Source: an uncultured Lachnospiraceae bacterium (GTDB lineage Bacteria > Bacillota > Clostridia > Lachnospirales > Lachnospiraceae). Taken from it: 64,000 nt of DNA. Made by a program: the position numbers and the translations under genes. Shown here in pieces: positions 16,641 through 25,512 of this stretch; position 1 is the first letter of the stretch; each line of letters begins with the position of its first letter. The stretch spans positions 1 through 64,000 of the forward strand of contig CAJUFL010000014.1 of NCBI GenBank assembly GCA_910585605.1, written 5' to 3'. A model generated the notes under the pieces. The model worked only from the letters and a program-made list of their open reading frames with translations. It was not told where the DNA came from and ran no database searches.

Positions 16641-18473
16641 TTACCCAATGTTTTGTGCTGTGCCGTCAATATACAGGGTATATCCATTGGAATCTATATT
16701 ATCAAGGGAGCCTTCAAAAGAAGTAATATAACTGTCGCCAGTAAGCTTCCATGTGCTGCTGTCATCAAGCGTTACAGTAATTTTGCCGCCTTCTTGTTCG
16801 GAATTGATGCTTCCTTCAAAAGAGCTTTCTTCCGATAGGGTGAGAAGCAGAGAGGAAATTTCATCTACAATGATCTTACCATTTAATATTTGATTATCAG
16901 CAAAAAGACTCATATCGGCACCATTGCTTCCGGCATTGCCCCAGCCACGGGAACTGTCATTGCCTGTCGCCCGGAGCAAAACCTCATTTGACAGTGTTAA
17001 CGCCACGTTGTTTAAATTTAGTACGGAGGTTGTATTAGTAGTATAGATGAGATCTCCGTTTAGCCCGGTAATGCTGCCGCCGTTTACTGTCAAAGTGCCT
17101 TCCCCTTCTTCAGCATCCCCAGACATACTCTGATATATCATGATTGTGTGTAAATTTTCGTTTTCATCTCCGTGATAGGTACCCTGCATATTGCCGGTAA
17201 CTTTACAGTTTTTCAGTGTAACGGAATTCTTCCCTTCAATAACGATACCTTCGGAAGCATTTGCGGTTAAAACAGCATCTGATACGGTAATATCCGCAGT
17301 ACAGTAAACGGCAGGAGAGCCAGTGCCATTGGTGGTATAGGTTCCCTGGGATACATTGAGGGTTCCGCCGCCGCGGTCACTGCGGATAGCGGCAGAAGAA
17401 TTGCCGCTTGTCTCAATATTGAGGTTAGAGGCCTCTATAGATGCCCCGCCAGTTGCGTCGATACCGCCGGAGTTATCAGAATTGGTGGTAATGCTTGTAT
17501 CACTTATGTTTACTCTGGTATCATTTCCATAAGCGAAGACACCGTTTGCACCTTTGGCATCTGTGGAAATGGCAGAATTGGTTATGGTGGTATCTGCTCC
17601 GTCCAGACTTAGAATACCAGCATTTAAACCATAAAAATCACTGCTTTCCGAATCACTGGTATCACCGCTGTTTTTCTGAATGGTAAGGGAATCCCCATTG
17701 TAGCTGACAGAGCCTTCTATACGTAGTGCATTTTCATCTTTATTTTCAGAAGAATAGGAAATGCCGGACTCCGTTGTATCCTTGTCAATAGTTACCGCAC
17801 CGCTTCCAGTATTGACAGCAGTCTGTCCAGGTGCATTATCGGAAGGTGGGGTGCCGCCGTTTGGATTGGAAATTACTTCCTGCGTAATGGAAGTAATGGT
17901 GTTTTTGTCACCAAAGGTAATAGATAAAAAAGCGCCTTCGGTGATATCGGATAGAGAGATGTCCTGAAGAACAGACTCATCAGTTATGGTTAATGTAAAA
18001 GTTGTAGTGTTATCATTCATCTGTTCAGAAGGAGACGGATTGCCGTTTCCGTTATCTGCCTGTTCAGGAGAAGGCTGATTGCCGCTTCCGTTGTCTGCCT
18101 GTTCAGGGGGAGACGGATTACCGTTTTCGTCGTCCGATTGTTCGGGGGGAGCCTGATTATCGTTTCCATTGTCTGGCTGTTTGGGAGAGGACTGGTTTGT
18201 ACTTTCTCCGTCAGCCTGTCCAGGCAGGTCTGGAGCTGCTTCAGAAGGCTTGTTGGTATTTGGAATGTGGTCGGTACTTATTCTGCCGATAAGTGATAGT
18301 GTGATTTTGTTATCGCTTATGCCGGTTACAGTAGCGTGAATTGTGGTATTGCTGAAATCTAATGTATTTTTGTTTGAAGCATTGCTATCAGTGCTGCCGG
18401 AGCATCCTCCTAATATGGAAACAGCAAGTATAAGGGTTACCATTAATGCAATATATTTCTTATTCATAAGCAT
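16641..18473 (-). CDS. Surface lipoprotein with a tandem-repeat linker and beta-helix domain
   Basis: The 610-residue protein begins with a lipoprotein signal peptide ending L-G-G-C (Cys24). Residues 40-70 and 155-190 form two halves of a small beta domain interrupted by a Pro/Gln/Asn/Asp-rich linker. The linker (residues 99-150) has four 13-residue repeats of the type QADNGNGNPSPSE. From about 230 the protein consists of short parallel-strand repeats such as GVFAYGNDTRVNISDTSITT and AVYCTADITVSDAVLTAN, typical of right-handed beta-helices, some of which bind polysaccharides (Cthe_2159-like). The role is probably surface binding; an enzymatic site is not evident. A second Met (18467) could be the start. 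Confidence 0.75.
   Translation of the reverse strand: MLMNKKYIALMVTLILAVSILGGCSGSTDSNASNKNTLDFSNTTIHATVTGISDNKITLSLIGRISTDHIPNTNKPSEAAPDLPGQADGESTNQSSPKQPDNGNDNQAPPEQSDDENGNPSPPEQADNGSGNQPSPEQADNGNGNPSPSEQMNDNTTTFTLTITDESVLQDISLSDITEGAFLSITFGDKNTITSITQEVISNPNGGTPPSDNAPGQTAVNTGSGAVTIDKDTTESGISYSSENKDENALRIEGSVSYNGDSLTIQKNSGDTSDSESSDFYGLNAGILSLDGADTTITNSAISTDAKGANGVFAYGNDTRVNISDTSITTNSDNSGGIDATGGASIEASNLNIETSGNSSAAIRSDRGGGTLNVSQGTYTTNGTGSPAVYCTADITVSDAVLTANASEGIVIEGKNSVTLKNCKVTGNMQGTYHGDENENLHTIMIYQSMSGDAEEGEGTLTVNGGSITGLNGDLIYTTNTTSVLNLNNVALTLSNEVLLRATGNDSSRGWGNAGSNGADMSLFADNQILNGKIIVDEISSLLLTLSEESSFEGSINSEQEGGKITVTLDDSSTWKLTGDSYITSFEGSLDNIDSNGYTLYIDGTAQNIG
18024..18179 (-). repeat. Four tandem 39-bp repeats inside the lipoprotein gene
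   Basis: Four in-frame 39-bp units encode 13 residues each (pattern Q-x-D-x-x-x-x-N-x-x-P/S-x-E). Slippage or recombination would change linker length without shifting the frame. Confidence 0.7.
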
Positions 18474-18535
18474 TCTCGTCTAATCCAATTGTCCTTTACA
18501 AAGTGATGGATTATTTTTCCTTTCCTACATTTTAT

Positions 18536-18674
18536 TCCCGCGAGCAATGAGCCAAGTGCCGTGCTTGCACGAGCATTTGACGAATGCTGCGAGGGTCAAA
18601 TACCCCGCCTCTTGGGGCGAACTTGCTAAAGAGAAGTTAGGGCATGCCCCGTAGCTTGCTGCGGGGTATTTGAC
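18536..18674. repeat. Dispersed structured intergenic repeat, copy 1
   Basis: This segment begins TCCCGCGAGCAATGAGCC and ends with GCGGGGTATTTGAC. The second half is bounded by a perfect 14-bp inverted repeat: GTCAAATACCCCGC (18595-18608) and GCGGGGTATTTGAC (18661-18674). Inside are CTTGGGGCGAACTTGCTAAA and GCATGCCCCGTAGCTTGCTG. Nearly the same sequence recurs at 60767-60957 with an added central segment. It has high local GC and no coding frame; it could be a mobile non-coding element or a structured RNA. Confidence 0.7.
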
Positions 18675-18912
18675 TGATTATATTGAAGAACTCTTGCATT
18701 CTTGTATAATATTAAAATCGCTGTGGATTTATTGTTAAGTATTTACAGCTCTGGGTGATGGAAAAAACTCAGACCATGGTTTTGGATTTTTCTATCTGAA
18801 TATAGCATATCCTCAAAAGCTTTAATGAATATTAAAATTCTGTGTTAAAATTGTGAAAATTTGTAATGGAAAAGGAATAAAAGAGATTATGGTATGAAGG
18901 AAAAAACAGCGA
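18675..18912. other. AT-rich gene-free stretch
   Basis: Together with the repeat just upstream this makes about 440 bases without a gene between the lipoprotein gene and the end of the histidine kinase gene. Apart from the repeat I see only AT-rich sequence; a promoter for the lipoprotein gene probably lies here but no clear hexamer pair stands out. Confidence 0.4.
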
Positions 18913-19998
18913 TCAGGCGGCCGGTTTTTTAGGTATGGATACAAAAATCCGGAAGCCATTTTGTGTATTGATATGGATGATTCCATGTATGGCATGAACA
19001 CGTTCTGTCATATTGGATAAACCAATGCCTCCGGTTTGTGTAAGATTGGAAACAGAATCAGCAGTTGTGGTTCCATTATCCTCAATTAATAGCTGGTCAT
19101 ATCCGGGCAGTTCCTTTACCGTAATGGAAAGTATGGTGGCGTTGCTGTGTTTCATTGTGTTATTCAGTGCTTCCTTTGTAATGGCAAGGAAGCAGTATTT
19201 TACTTCTTTTGATATATTTCTTGATGTCTGGCAGTTAAATTGGACGGGGCAGAAAGAAAAACTGCTTATGAGACTGTTCATGGCTTCATGCAGATCAATG
19301 GACTCGTCATGCAGGTCATGGACACTGTTCCGAATGCTGTTCATGGCATCATTTAGTGTTTCTTTTAATGCGGTTAGATGTGGCCGGATTTTTTCATCTT
19401 TGCATATCGCAAGCAAAGCACCTACCTGTAAGATAGAACGAGAGAGCATATGTCCTACGTTGTCATGGATTTCTCTTGCAATCCGGTTTCGTTCCTTTAA
19501 GGTTGCGATATAAATCTGGTTATTCTGCTGCTCCAAAAGCTCTGTATTATGTTTTTTCAATAGATGTTCCCGTTCCACACTGTTGTCACGAAATTTTCTG
19601 ACTGTCTGTGAAAGGGTATTGCGAAGACGGTTTTGACAGGCAAGATAAAAGCTGAGCATGCCGAGCAAAAAAATGAGAAGTCCTGCAGAAAGACCGGTTT
19701 TATAAAGATATTGTAGTGCCGGTATTATATAAAGACAAGGCAAATGGTACTGTCTGCGATAAAAATACATATAACACAACATGGGCAGAAATACGGATAA
19801 GTCCGGTATCAGCAGGCACAGAAAAAAAGGAATCAAGCCAAGGACAGTAAGAATTTTACTGTTTTGGATAATGCATTCGAAGCAGTATGTTGACAATACC
19901 AGAAGAATGCACATAATATGGAAAGCTGTCGGCTGGTTTAAAGGATATATGGCACCACAGAGCAGGAGCAGGATAATGGAATCTATATAGGTTGACAT
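18913..19998 (-). CDS. NarL-type sensor histidine kinase
   Basis: The 361-residue protein has an N-terminal membrane region of about five helices (residues 5-125), a linker coiled coil, a HisKA_3 phospho-acceptor helix (RNRIAREIHDNVGHMLSRS, His in EIHDN) and a HATPase domain ending QLLIEDNGTT and GGIGLSNMTERV. This type partners with NarL/LuxR regulators, so the regulator at 15199-15822 is the probable cognate partner. It is divergent from an ABC-2 exporter; the membrane-heavy, extracytoplasm-poor sensor resembles intramembrane-sensing kinases that report on their transporter. Confidence 0.9.
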   Translation of the reverse strand: MSTYIDSIILLLLCGAIYPLNQPTAFHIMCILLVLSTYCFECIIQNSKILTVLGLIPFFLCLLIPDLSVFLPMLCYMYFYRRQYHLPCLYIIPALQYLYKTGLSAGLLIFLLGMLSFYLACQNRLRNTLSQTVRKFRDNSVEREHLLKKHNTELLEQQNNQIYIATLKERNRIAREIHDNVGHMLSRSILQVGALLAICKDEKIRPHLTALKETLNDAMNSIRNSVHDLHDESIDLHEAMNSLISSFSFCPVQFNCQTSRNISKEVKYCFLAITKEALNNTMKHSNATILSITVKELPGYDQLLIEDNGTTTADSVSNLTQTGGIGLSNMTERVHAIHGIIHINTQNGFRIFVSIPKKPAA

Positions 19999-20094
19999 AA
20001 TGTAATCTCCGTTCTTTGTTATCGTGAGTTTCGGATAAAACTAGTTTTACGATAATGGAATTCAATGATTTTGGCAAGTGTTTCAGAAAAAAAG

Positions 20095-20106
20095 TGACAT
20101 TTGTCA
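20095..20106. promoter_or_regulatory. Candidate response-regulator site TGACA-TT-TGTCA
   Basis: A 5+2+5 inverted repeat lies in the 253-base gap between the divergent kinase and ABC exporter genes, a position fitting a NarL-type dimer site. It is short and could be chance. Confidence 0.35.
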
Positions 20107-20251
20107 TGCAGTTTTTTTACATTTTACACTACAATTCTTTATTCGTATAGAGTAATATCAGGATAAACAGTCGGTCAGGGACTGAAAAGAAACCATTTGA
20201 TCCGCATATGCAGCATCAGGTGGTTTATGTTACAGGAAGGGAGAATAATAG

Positions 20252-21184
20252 ATGGTCGTAAAAATTGAGAATCTGGTAAAGAGATACGGTGATCTGCTTG
20301 CCTTGGATCATTTTAATCTGGAGATAGAGGAAGGGGAAATCTTTGGACTTCTGGGACCAAACGGAAGCGGTAAGTCTACCACGATTAACTGTCTGCTGGC
20401 TCTTTTGGAATATGATAAAGGAAACATTGAGATATTTGGCAGGGAAATGACACCTAAGAGCTATGATATAAAAAAGGATATCGGGGTTATTATGCAGAAT
20501 GTAGCTGTATTTGAAGAGCTTACCGTATATGAAAATATAGATTATTTCTGCGGGCTTTATGTAAAGGATAAGGCGAAAAGAAAACAGATGGTGGAAGAAG
20601 CTATTGAATTTGTGGATTTGAAAGATTATCGGAAATTTCTTCCCAAGAAATTATCCGGCGGACTTCTGCGGAGATTAAATATTGCCTGCGGAGTTGCACA
20701 TAAGCCTAAGCTGATTATTTTGGACGAGCCTACGGTGGCAGTTGATCCCCAAAGCCGTAACAAAATATTAGAGGGTATCCAGAACCTGAACCAAGAGGGT
20801 GCAACAGTTATTTATACTTCCCATTACATGGAAGAGGTGGAACAGATCTGTACCCGCATTGCTATTATGGATAAGGGAAAAAATGTTGCCATAGGTACAA
20901 AGGATGAATTGAAGGCAATGATCGACCTTGGAGAAACTATCAGCGTTGAGGTGCTGGAACTGCCGGATGAACTGAAGGAGGAGATTACCCAACTTCCCCA
21001 TGTGATTCAGGTTCATTATGAAAACCACTTGCTAAAAGTGAAGTTTTCTAAAGGGAAACATAATTTATTAAGGCTGTTGGACTTATTGAAAGAGAAGGAA
21101 GCAGGATTTGGCGGGGTACATTCGGAACTGCCAACGTTAAATGATGTATTTTTGGAGATTACGGGGAAAGAATTAAGAGATTAA
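20252..21184 (+). CDS. ABC-2 exporter ATP-binding protein
   Basis: The 310-residue protein has Walker A GPNGSGKST, a Q-loop QNVAVFEELT, Walker B LIILDEPTVAVDP and the switch His in YTSHYMEE. The signature is LSGGLLRR in place of LSGGQ-x-R, a variant seen in some DrrA/NatA-like ATPases. The C-terminal 85 residues form the usual regulatory extension of this subfamily. It opens a three-gene operon with two permeases, 12 bases before the first. GGGAGAAT precedes the ATG. The kinase and regulator genes nearby may control it. Confidence 0.92.
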   Translation: MVVKIENLVKRYGDLLALDHFNLEIEEGEIFGLLGPNGSGKSTTINCLLALLEYDKGNIEIFGREMTPKSYDIKKDIGVIMQNVAVFEELTVYENIDYFCGLYVKDKAKRKQMVEEAIEFVDLKDYRKFLPKKLSGGLLRRLNIACGVAHKPKLIILDEPTVAVDPQSRNKILEGIQNLNQEGATVIYTSHYMEEVEQICTRIAIMDKGKNVAIGTKDELKAMIDLGETISVEVLELPDELKEEITQLPHVIQVHYENHLLKVKFSKGKHNLLRLLDLLKEKEAGFGGVHSELPTLNDVFLEITGKELRD

Positions 21185-21196
21185 GGGGGAAAAGAT

Positions 21197-22330
21197 ATGC
21201 AGCATTTTTGGTATCGTATTAAAATGATGCTAAGGACGCGTTCTGCTGTATTCTGGGCAGTGCTGTTTCCGATTTTTCTTGGAATGGTGTTCTATTTTAT
21301 GTTTGGAAATCTTGGTAATGCAGAGCAGTTTTCAGAGGTGCCGGTAGGTGTCATTTTAGAGAAAGAAAATGATATATTTATAGAATTATTAAAAGAGACG
21401 GAGATGGAAGAAGGTCTCAATATGTTTGAGGTTTATGAATATGACAGTAAGGAAAAGGCAGAGGACGCAATGCAAAAGAAGGAAATATGCGGATATATTC
21501 TGGTAAAAGGTGAGGACTTTTCTTTGGTGGTCAAAAAAATGGACATATCCAGTTCTTTAATTAAGACATTTCTGGACCAATATAAGCAGAATTATTTGAT
21601 GATAGAGGATGTCGCAAAGAACAAGCCGGAACAGATGGAAAAGCTGATAACGAGTCTTGATTCTGATGAAGGGGTCGCAGTAGAAAATATTTCCTTAAAG
21701 GGACAGGATAAATCTCCGTATACCCAGTATTTCTATGCACTGCTTGCCATGGCATGTCTGATTGCATCTATGGTGGGTCTTGAAAATGGATTAAAGATCC
21801 AGGCAGATCTGTCGGCAGTGGGGGCCAGAAGAAATGTGGCACCAACCGGAAAGATGCAACAGATCATGACAGATTTTTTTGCATCTTTATTTATCTATTG
21901 CATCATGATGACTGGTGTTCTGGCAGTACTGGTATTTGTATATAAACAGGATTTTGGAAACAATACAGGCTTTATTTTACTGGGGACATGGGCAGGAAGC
22001 TTTGTAGGTCTTGCCGCAGGTAACATGATGGCGGTTGTCTTTAAAGGTTCCAAGACCAAAAAGGAGGGGCTTAATGTTGCATTTTTTATGACGAGTTCTT
22101 TTTTGGGAGGACTGCAATGGGGAGATATCACTTATGTTTTGGAAAAAAACTGTTCTGTTATCAACCGGATCAACCCGGCAACGCTGATTGTCAATGCATT
22201 TAAAAGTCTGGCGGTTTTTGGGGACTATAAGCAATATGCGGTGAATATGATTACACTTCTGGCGATAGGTGTTTTGCTTCTTATCATAAGTATATTGAAA
22301 TTAAGGAGGACAAAGTATGCAAGTCTTTAA
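21197..22330 (+). CDS. ABC-2 exporter permease, first subunit
   Basis: The 377-residue protein has one N-terminal membrane helix (about 14-36), an extracytoplasmic domain of about 140 residues and a bundle of five to six helices from about 175 on, the ABC2_membrane_3 layout. The PVGVILEKEND segment after the first helix is typical of these exporters. Its 3' end overlaps the next permease gene by 14 bases, which implies translational coupling; the two likely form a heterodimer powered by the ATPase upstream. Confidence 0.9.
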   Translation: MQHFWYRIKMMLRTRSAVFWAVLFPIFLGMVFYFMFGNLGNAEQFSEVPVGVILEKENDIFIELLKETEMEEGLNMFEVYEYDSKEKAEDAMQKKEICGYILVKGEDFSLVVKKMDISSSLIKTFLDQYKQNYLMIEDVAKNKPEQMEKLITSLDSDEGVAVENISLKGQDKSPYTQYFYALLAMACLIASMVGLENGLKIQADLSAVGARRNVAPTGKMQQIMTDFFASLFIYCIMMTGVLAVLVFVYKQDFGNNTGFILLGTWAGSFVGLAAGNMMAVVFKGSKTKKEGLNVAFFMTSSFLGGLQWGDITYVLEKNCSVINRINPATLIVNAFKSLAVFGDYKQYAVNMITLLAIGVLLLIISILKLRRTKYASL

Positions 22331-23489
22331 AACATATTTCAGATTGTTAAATGCCTATAAGGGAATCATCATAATGTACTTTGTGATTTTTATTGCAGTT
22401 GCCCTGGTTATGACAAGTAATAGTAGTCTTGCAACGAACAGTGAAATGTCAAGTGAAGTGACAAAACTGGATATTGCCATTATTGATAAGGATTGTGGGA
22501 CATTGGGAACGGCACTCAGGGGATACTTTGGTGAAACTCATAATCTGATAGACATAGAATATGAAGAGGAGAAAATCTTAGATGAGCTTTATTGGAGAAA
22601 AATAAATTATGTGCTGGTAATTCCGGAGGGACTGGAAGAAAGTCTGCTAAATGACAACGTGGAAACAATGTCTTTTGAAAGTATGAAAGTGCCGGGGATG
22701 TTTGAGGCAGATTACTTTGAAGCGGAACTGAAACTGTATATACAGAAACTGACAGGTTTGCTGGCAGCGGGATATTCCATGGAAGATGCAGAAGAAGAAC
22801 TAAGCAGGCTGCAATCACAAAAGGCGGAGGTTTCTTTTGCTTCTTTTGTAAATAAAAAACAGAATGATGCGTGTACGATCTTTTTTATTTATGCCCCGTA
22901 TCTGTTTATTACTCTTGGGATGAATGGGGTTGGAGTTATTCTGCTCCGGTTTAATGCCCGAGATGTAAAAGACAGAATGGAGTGCAGTGCATTGACTATG
23001 AAGGAGAGGGTGGCAGGAATCAGTGCGGGTATTCTGGTATTCGGGCTAATCATGTTTGCGGTAATTCTTGTGATTGCGGGAATTCTTTCAGGAGGGAGTA
23101 TCTATGCGGATATGCGCTTTCCGTTTTTCCTGTTGAACCTGTTTTCTATGCTGGTATTTGGACTGAGTCTTGGATTTTTAACAGGAACAGTTGCAGGGAA
23201 CAATGAGGCGGTGAATGGTCTGGTAAACATTGTAAGTCTTGGACTTTGTTTTTTAGGCGGAGTATTCGTTCCGCAGCAATTCTTCAGTGACACGATTGTG
23301 AAGGTATCCAGGTTCTTTCCAACCTATTGGTATGTAGCCACTAATGAAATGATTGGAGAAATGAAAAAGCTTAGCAGTGGACTTTCGGGTGAGATTTTTT
23401 CTCAGATAGGATTGGTGTTTGGATATGCATTAGTCATTTTTGCTATTACGCTGGTCATTATTTCCAGTCAGAAAACCCGTCGCAAATAG
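22317..23489 (+). CDS. ABC-2 exporter permease, second subunit
   Basis: The 390-residue protein has the same topology as the preceding permease: N-terminal helix (about 18-36), extracytoplasmic domain with LDIAIIDKD and LVIPEGLEESLL, and a C-terminal helix bundle including GVFVPQQF and FFPTYWYVATNEM. The ribosome site AAGGAGG lies within the end of the previous gene. No substrate can be assigned; antimicrobial peptide, lipid or antibiotic export are the usual functions of such cassettes. Confidence 0.9.
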   Translation: MQVFKTYFRLLNAYKGIIIMYFVIFIAVALVMTSNSSLATNSEMSSEVTKLDIAIIDKDCGTLGTALRGYFGETHNLIDIEYEEEKILDELYWRKINYVLVIPEGLEESLLNDNVETMSFESMKVPGMFEADYFEAELKLYIQKLTGLLAAGYSMEDAEEELSRLQSQKAEVSFASFVNKKQNDACTIFFIYAPYLFITLGMNGVGVILLRFNARDVKDRMECSALTMKERVAGISAGILVFGLIMFAVILVIAGILSGGSIYADMRFPFFLLNLFSMLVFGLSLGFLTGTVAGNNEAVNGLVNIVSLGLCFLGGVFVPQQFFSDTIVKVSRFFPTYWYVATNEMIGEMKKLSSGLSGEIFSQIGLVFGYALVIFAITLVIISSQKTRRK

Positions 23490-23591
23490 AAGGGGACAGG
23501 ATTCTTGCGTTTCTTAATAAACTATGTTAATGTTTATGCGTGTAAAAGCGTATACTTGTTACAGAGACTGATGTTTTTGAAAAGGAGCGTA

Positions 23592-24863
23592 ATGAATATG
23601 ATAAAAATTGTAAAACAAATTGAGAGATATCTGTTTTTCATAATAGCCGTCTTTTTCCTACAGGGTCTGTTCTGTTTTTCTGTATGTGCTCAAAAAGGAA
23701 CAGTGACGATTGCACTGGATCCCGGACATGGAGGAGGGGAAGACGGAGCCTATTACTATGGATTAAAGGAAAAGGATATTAATCTGAAACTGGCAAAATT
23801 GGTACAACAGGAATTGGAACAGTATTCGCGTGTGTCAGTGGTATTGACCAGGGAGGAAGATGAAGAAGTAGGATTGTCTGAGCGGGCTTTACGGGCATCA
23901 AAAGCAGGGGCAGATGTTTTACTGAGTGTACATTGCAATGCCAGTGCTTCCCATAAATCATCAGGAGCCTCCATATATATTAGTACAGGGGAAGGCAGAA
24001 GGCAGAAGCTTCAGGAATTTGCAGATTTACTGTTAGGGGAATTCGAGGCAGCAGGTCTTCAGAATGCAGGAACATTTGCAAGAGTTACCCAGATGGGAGG
24101 AAGGCGGTCGGACGGAAGCTTTGATGATTACTATGGGATTCTCAGACATTCGTATAATAATGGTATGCCTTCTATGATCATAGAGCATTGTTACATGGAT
24201 TCAGAAACAGATAGAAAATTTCTTCAATCGGACGAGGGTTTGAAGACACTTGCCAGGGCCGATGCAAACGGAATTGCCGCTTATTATGGGCTTGAAAAAA
24301 CGGATGGAACGAAAATAGTACCAAAACATGCGAAGGTATATGGAGGCACAACGAAAGCTGTGAAGCAGGATTATTTTGAAGCACCGCTTATCACAGGAAT
24401 CCGATTGATGGAATATGATGGAAAAACACCGGGAATTGCCGAATATGAGGTGTCGGTAGAGGATGAAATAGGGATTCACTCCATTTATCTGGTATATAAA
24501 AATGGTGATACCGGAGAAACGGCTTCTGTTTTTTTAAAACAGTCAGAATGTATTGTGACGGGGACACACCGGTTAAAGGGATATATCCCGGAATATCTGT
24601 CCCTTGGAAATTATAGATTATGTTATATTGGTGCATATAATGAAGCAGGATATGATGCAGGATATAATTATGCGGAAGGTTCTATGATTGGTTTTGGAAA
24701 ATGTGACTGGCTGAATCGTTTTACTTATGAAGGAGATGCGGATATTCAGGTTGGACAGCCAGGAAGCATATCAACGGCACATCAAAAACTGATGGATTAT
24801 GAAATACAAATAGGTCTTCGGAAAAAAGGTGATATATATCCGGTTTCGTTCTATCCGAATTAA
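23592..24863 (+). CDS. Secreted N-acetylmuramoyl-L-alanine amidase (Amidase_3)
   Basis: The protein has a signal peptide (hydrophobic residues 13-31, probable cleavage after VCA at 33). The Amidase_3 domain follows: zinc ligands His46 in LDPGHGGG, Glu60 in GLKEKD and His in LLSVHCNAS, with the catalytic Glu in MIIEHCYMD. It cleaves the bond between MurNAc and L-Ala in peptidoglycan. The last 150 residues form an Ig-like beta domain that may bind the wall. The frame extends back to TTG 23505, but AAAGGAG lies 4 bases before ATG 23592 (10 before ATG 23598), and starting there gives a normal signal peptide. Confidence 0.9.
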   Translation: MNMIKIVKQIERYLFFIIAVFFLQGLFCFSVCAQKGTVTIALDPGHGGGEDGAYYYGLKEKDINLKLAKLVQQELEQYSRVSVVLTREEDEEVGLSERALRASKAGADVLLSVHCNASASHKSSGASIYISTGEGRRQKLQEFADLLLGEFEAAGLQNAGTFARVTQMGGRRSDGSFDDYYGILRHSYNNGMPSMIIEHCYMDSETDRKFLQSDEGLKTLARADANGIAAYYGLEKTDGTKIVPKHAKVYGGTTKAVKQDYFEAPLITGIRLMEYDGKTPGIAEYEVSVEDEIGIHSIYLVYKNGDTGETASVFLKQSECIVTGTHRLKGYIPEYLSLGNYRLCYIGAYNEAGYDAGYNYAEGSMIGFGKCDWLNRFTYEGDADIQVGQPGSISTAHQKLMDYEIQIGLRKKGDIYPVSFYPN

Positions 24864-24896
24864 AGTAAGATAATCTATATAAATCAGAATAATTGA

Positions 24897-24938
24897 TTAG
24901 AACCATTCCTGAAAGCGGTTTTTCGGGAATGGTTCTAA
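24897..24938. terminator. Bidirectional terminator hairpin
   Basis: TTAGAACCATTCC pairs with GGAATGGTTCTAA, with an inner GAAA...TTTT stem. It lies between the convergent amidase and PilZ genes. The tails on both sides are AT-rich but not pure T runs. Confidence 0.6.
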
Positions 24939-24947
24939 ATAAAAGCA

Positions 24948-25298
24948 TTACTGTTCAATGGATTTTTCATATTCATCAAAAATAAAATCAAAAATGCCGG
25001 CAAGACCGGTAAATTCGCAGCCATACCGGTATAAATTATTCTCTAACTCAATTCTGTGTAGGATCTTGACGACGGTAAGAATCTTTTGCTCTGAGGTTTC
25101 CAAAACAATTGTAGCATTAAAATAATAATTCTCCGGAATATAAGTGTTGGCAGTAAATCCGATTCCGGCCTTAGAAATATCAAATACTTTAATCTCGGCA
25201 TTTAAATCCCGAATGACATCATTATCCTGCTTAAAGACTTCTGATACTTCAAGTGTCAATTGAATAGGTAGTCTTTTATATCTTCTCTTTTCCTGCAT
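24948..25298 (-). CDS. PilZ domain protein (c-di-GMP receptor)
   Basis: The 116-residue protein is a single PilZ domain. The two c-di-GMP binding motifs are present: RRYKR at the N-terminus (R-x-x-x-R) and DISKAGIGF (D/N-x-S-x-x-G). It therefore probably binds cyclic di-GMP and signals to a partner, for example in motility or surface attachment. No diguanylate cyclase or phosphodiesterase is in the window. It is a single-gene unit. Confidence 0.85.
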   Translation of the reverse strand: MQEKRRYKRLPIQLTLEVSEVFKQDNDVIRDLNAEIKVFDISKAGIGFTANTYIPENYYFNATIVLETSEQKILTVVKILHRIELENNLYRYGCEFTGLAGIFDFIFDEYEKSIEQ

Positions 25299-25383
25299 AG
25301 TAATGCCCTCCGTTTGTATTAATAATTATCATATAAGCATTGTAACATAAAAAGATAAAAATAACAATAATATCCTCATTTCC

Positions 25384-25412
25384 ATTGACAGTTTTGTAAA
25401 AAAAGGATACCA
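25384..25412 (+). promoter_or_regulatory. Probable promoter of purF
   Basis: TTGACA is followed after 17 bases by TACCAT, about 100 bases before the purF start. In the leader, GGTGTC and GACACC could form a hairpin (about 25419-25453). No purine riboswitch or PurBox pattern could be recognised. Confidence 0.45.
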
Positions 25413-25512
25413 TGTATGCGGTGTCTGTTCACATTAATGTCAGAAGGGACACCTGAAGAAATATAGAAATGAATAACATATGGAATGAAGTTTACAACAT
25501 GAGGAGATTTAC

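Noticed and set aside
18024..18179. CRISPR array
   Set aside because: The regular repeats encode part of a lipoprotein, are contiguous without spacers and stay in frame. No cas genes are present.
25299..25512. Purine riboswitch before purF
   Set aside because: No conserved three-way junction core; only a simple GGTGTC/GACACC hairpin.
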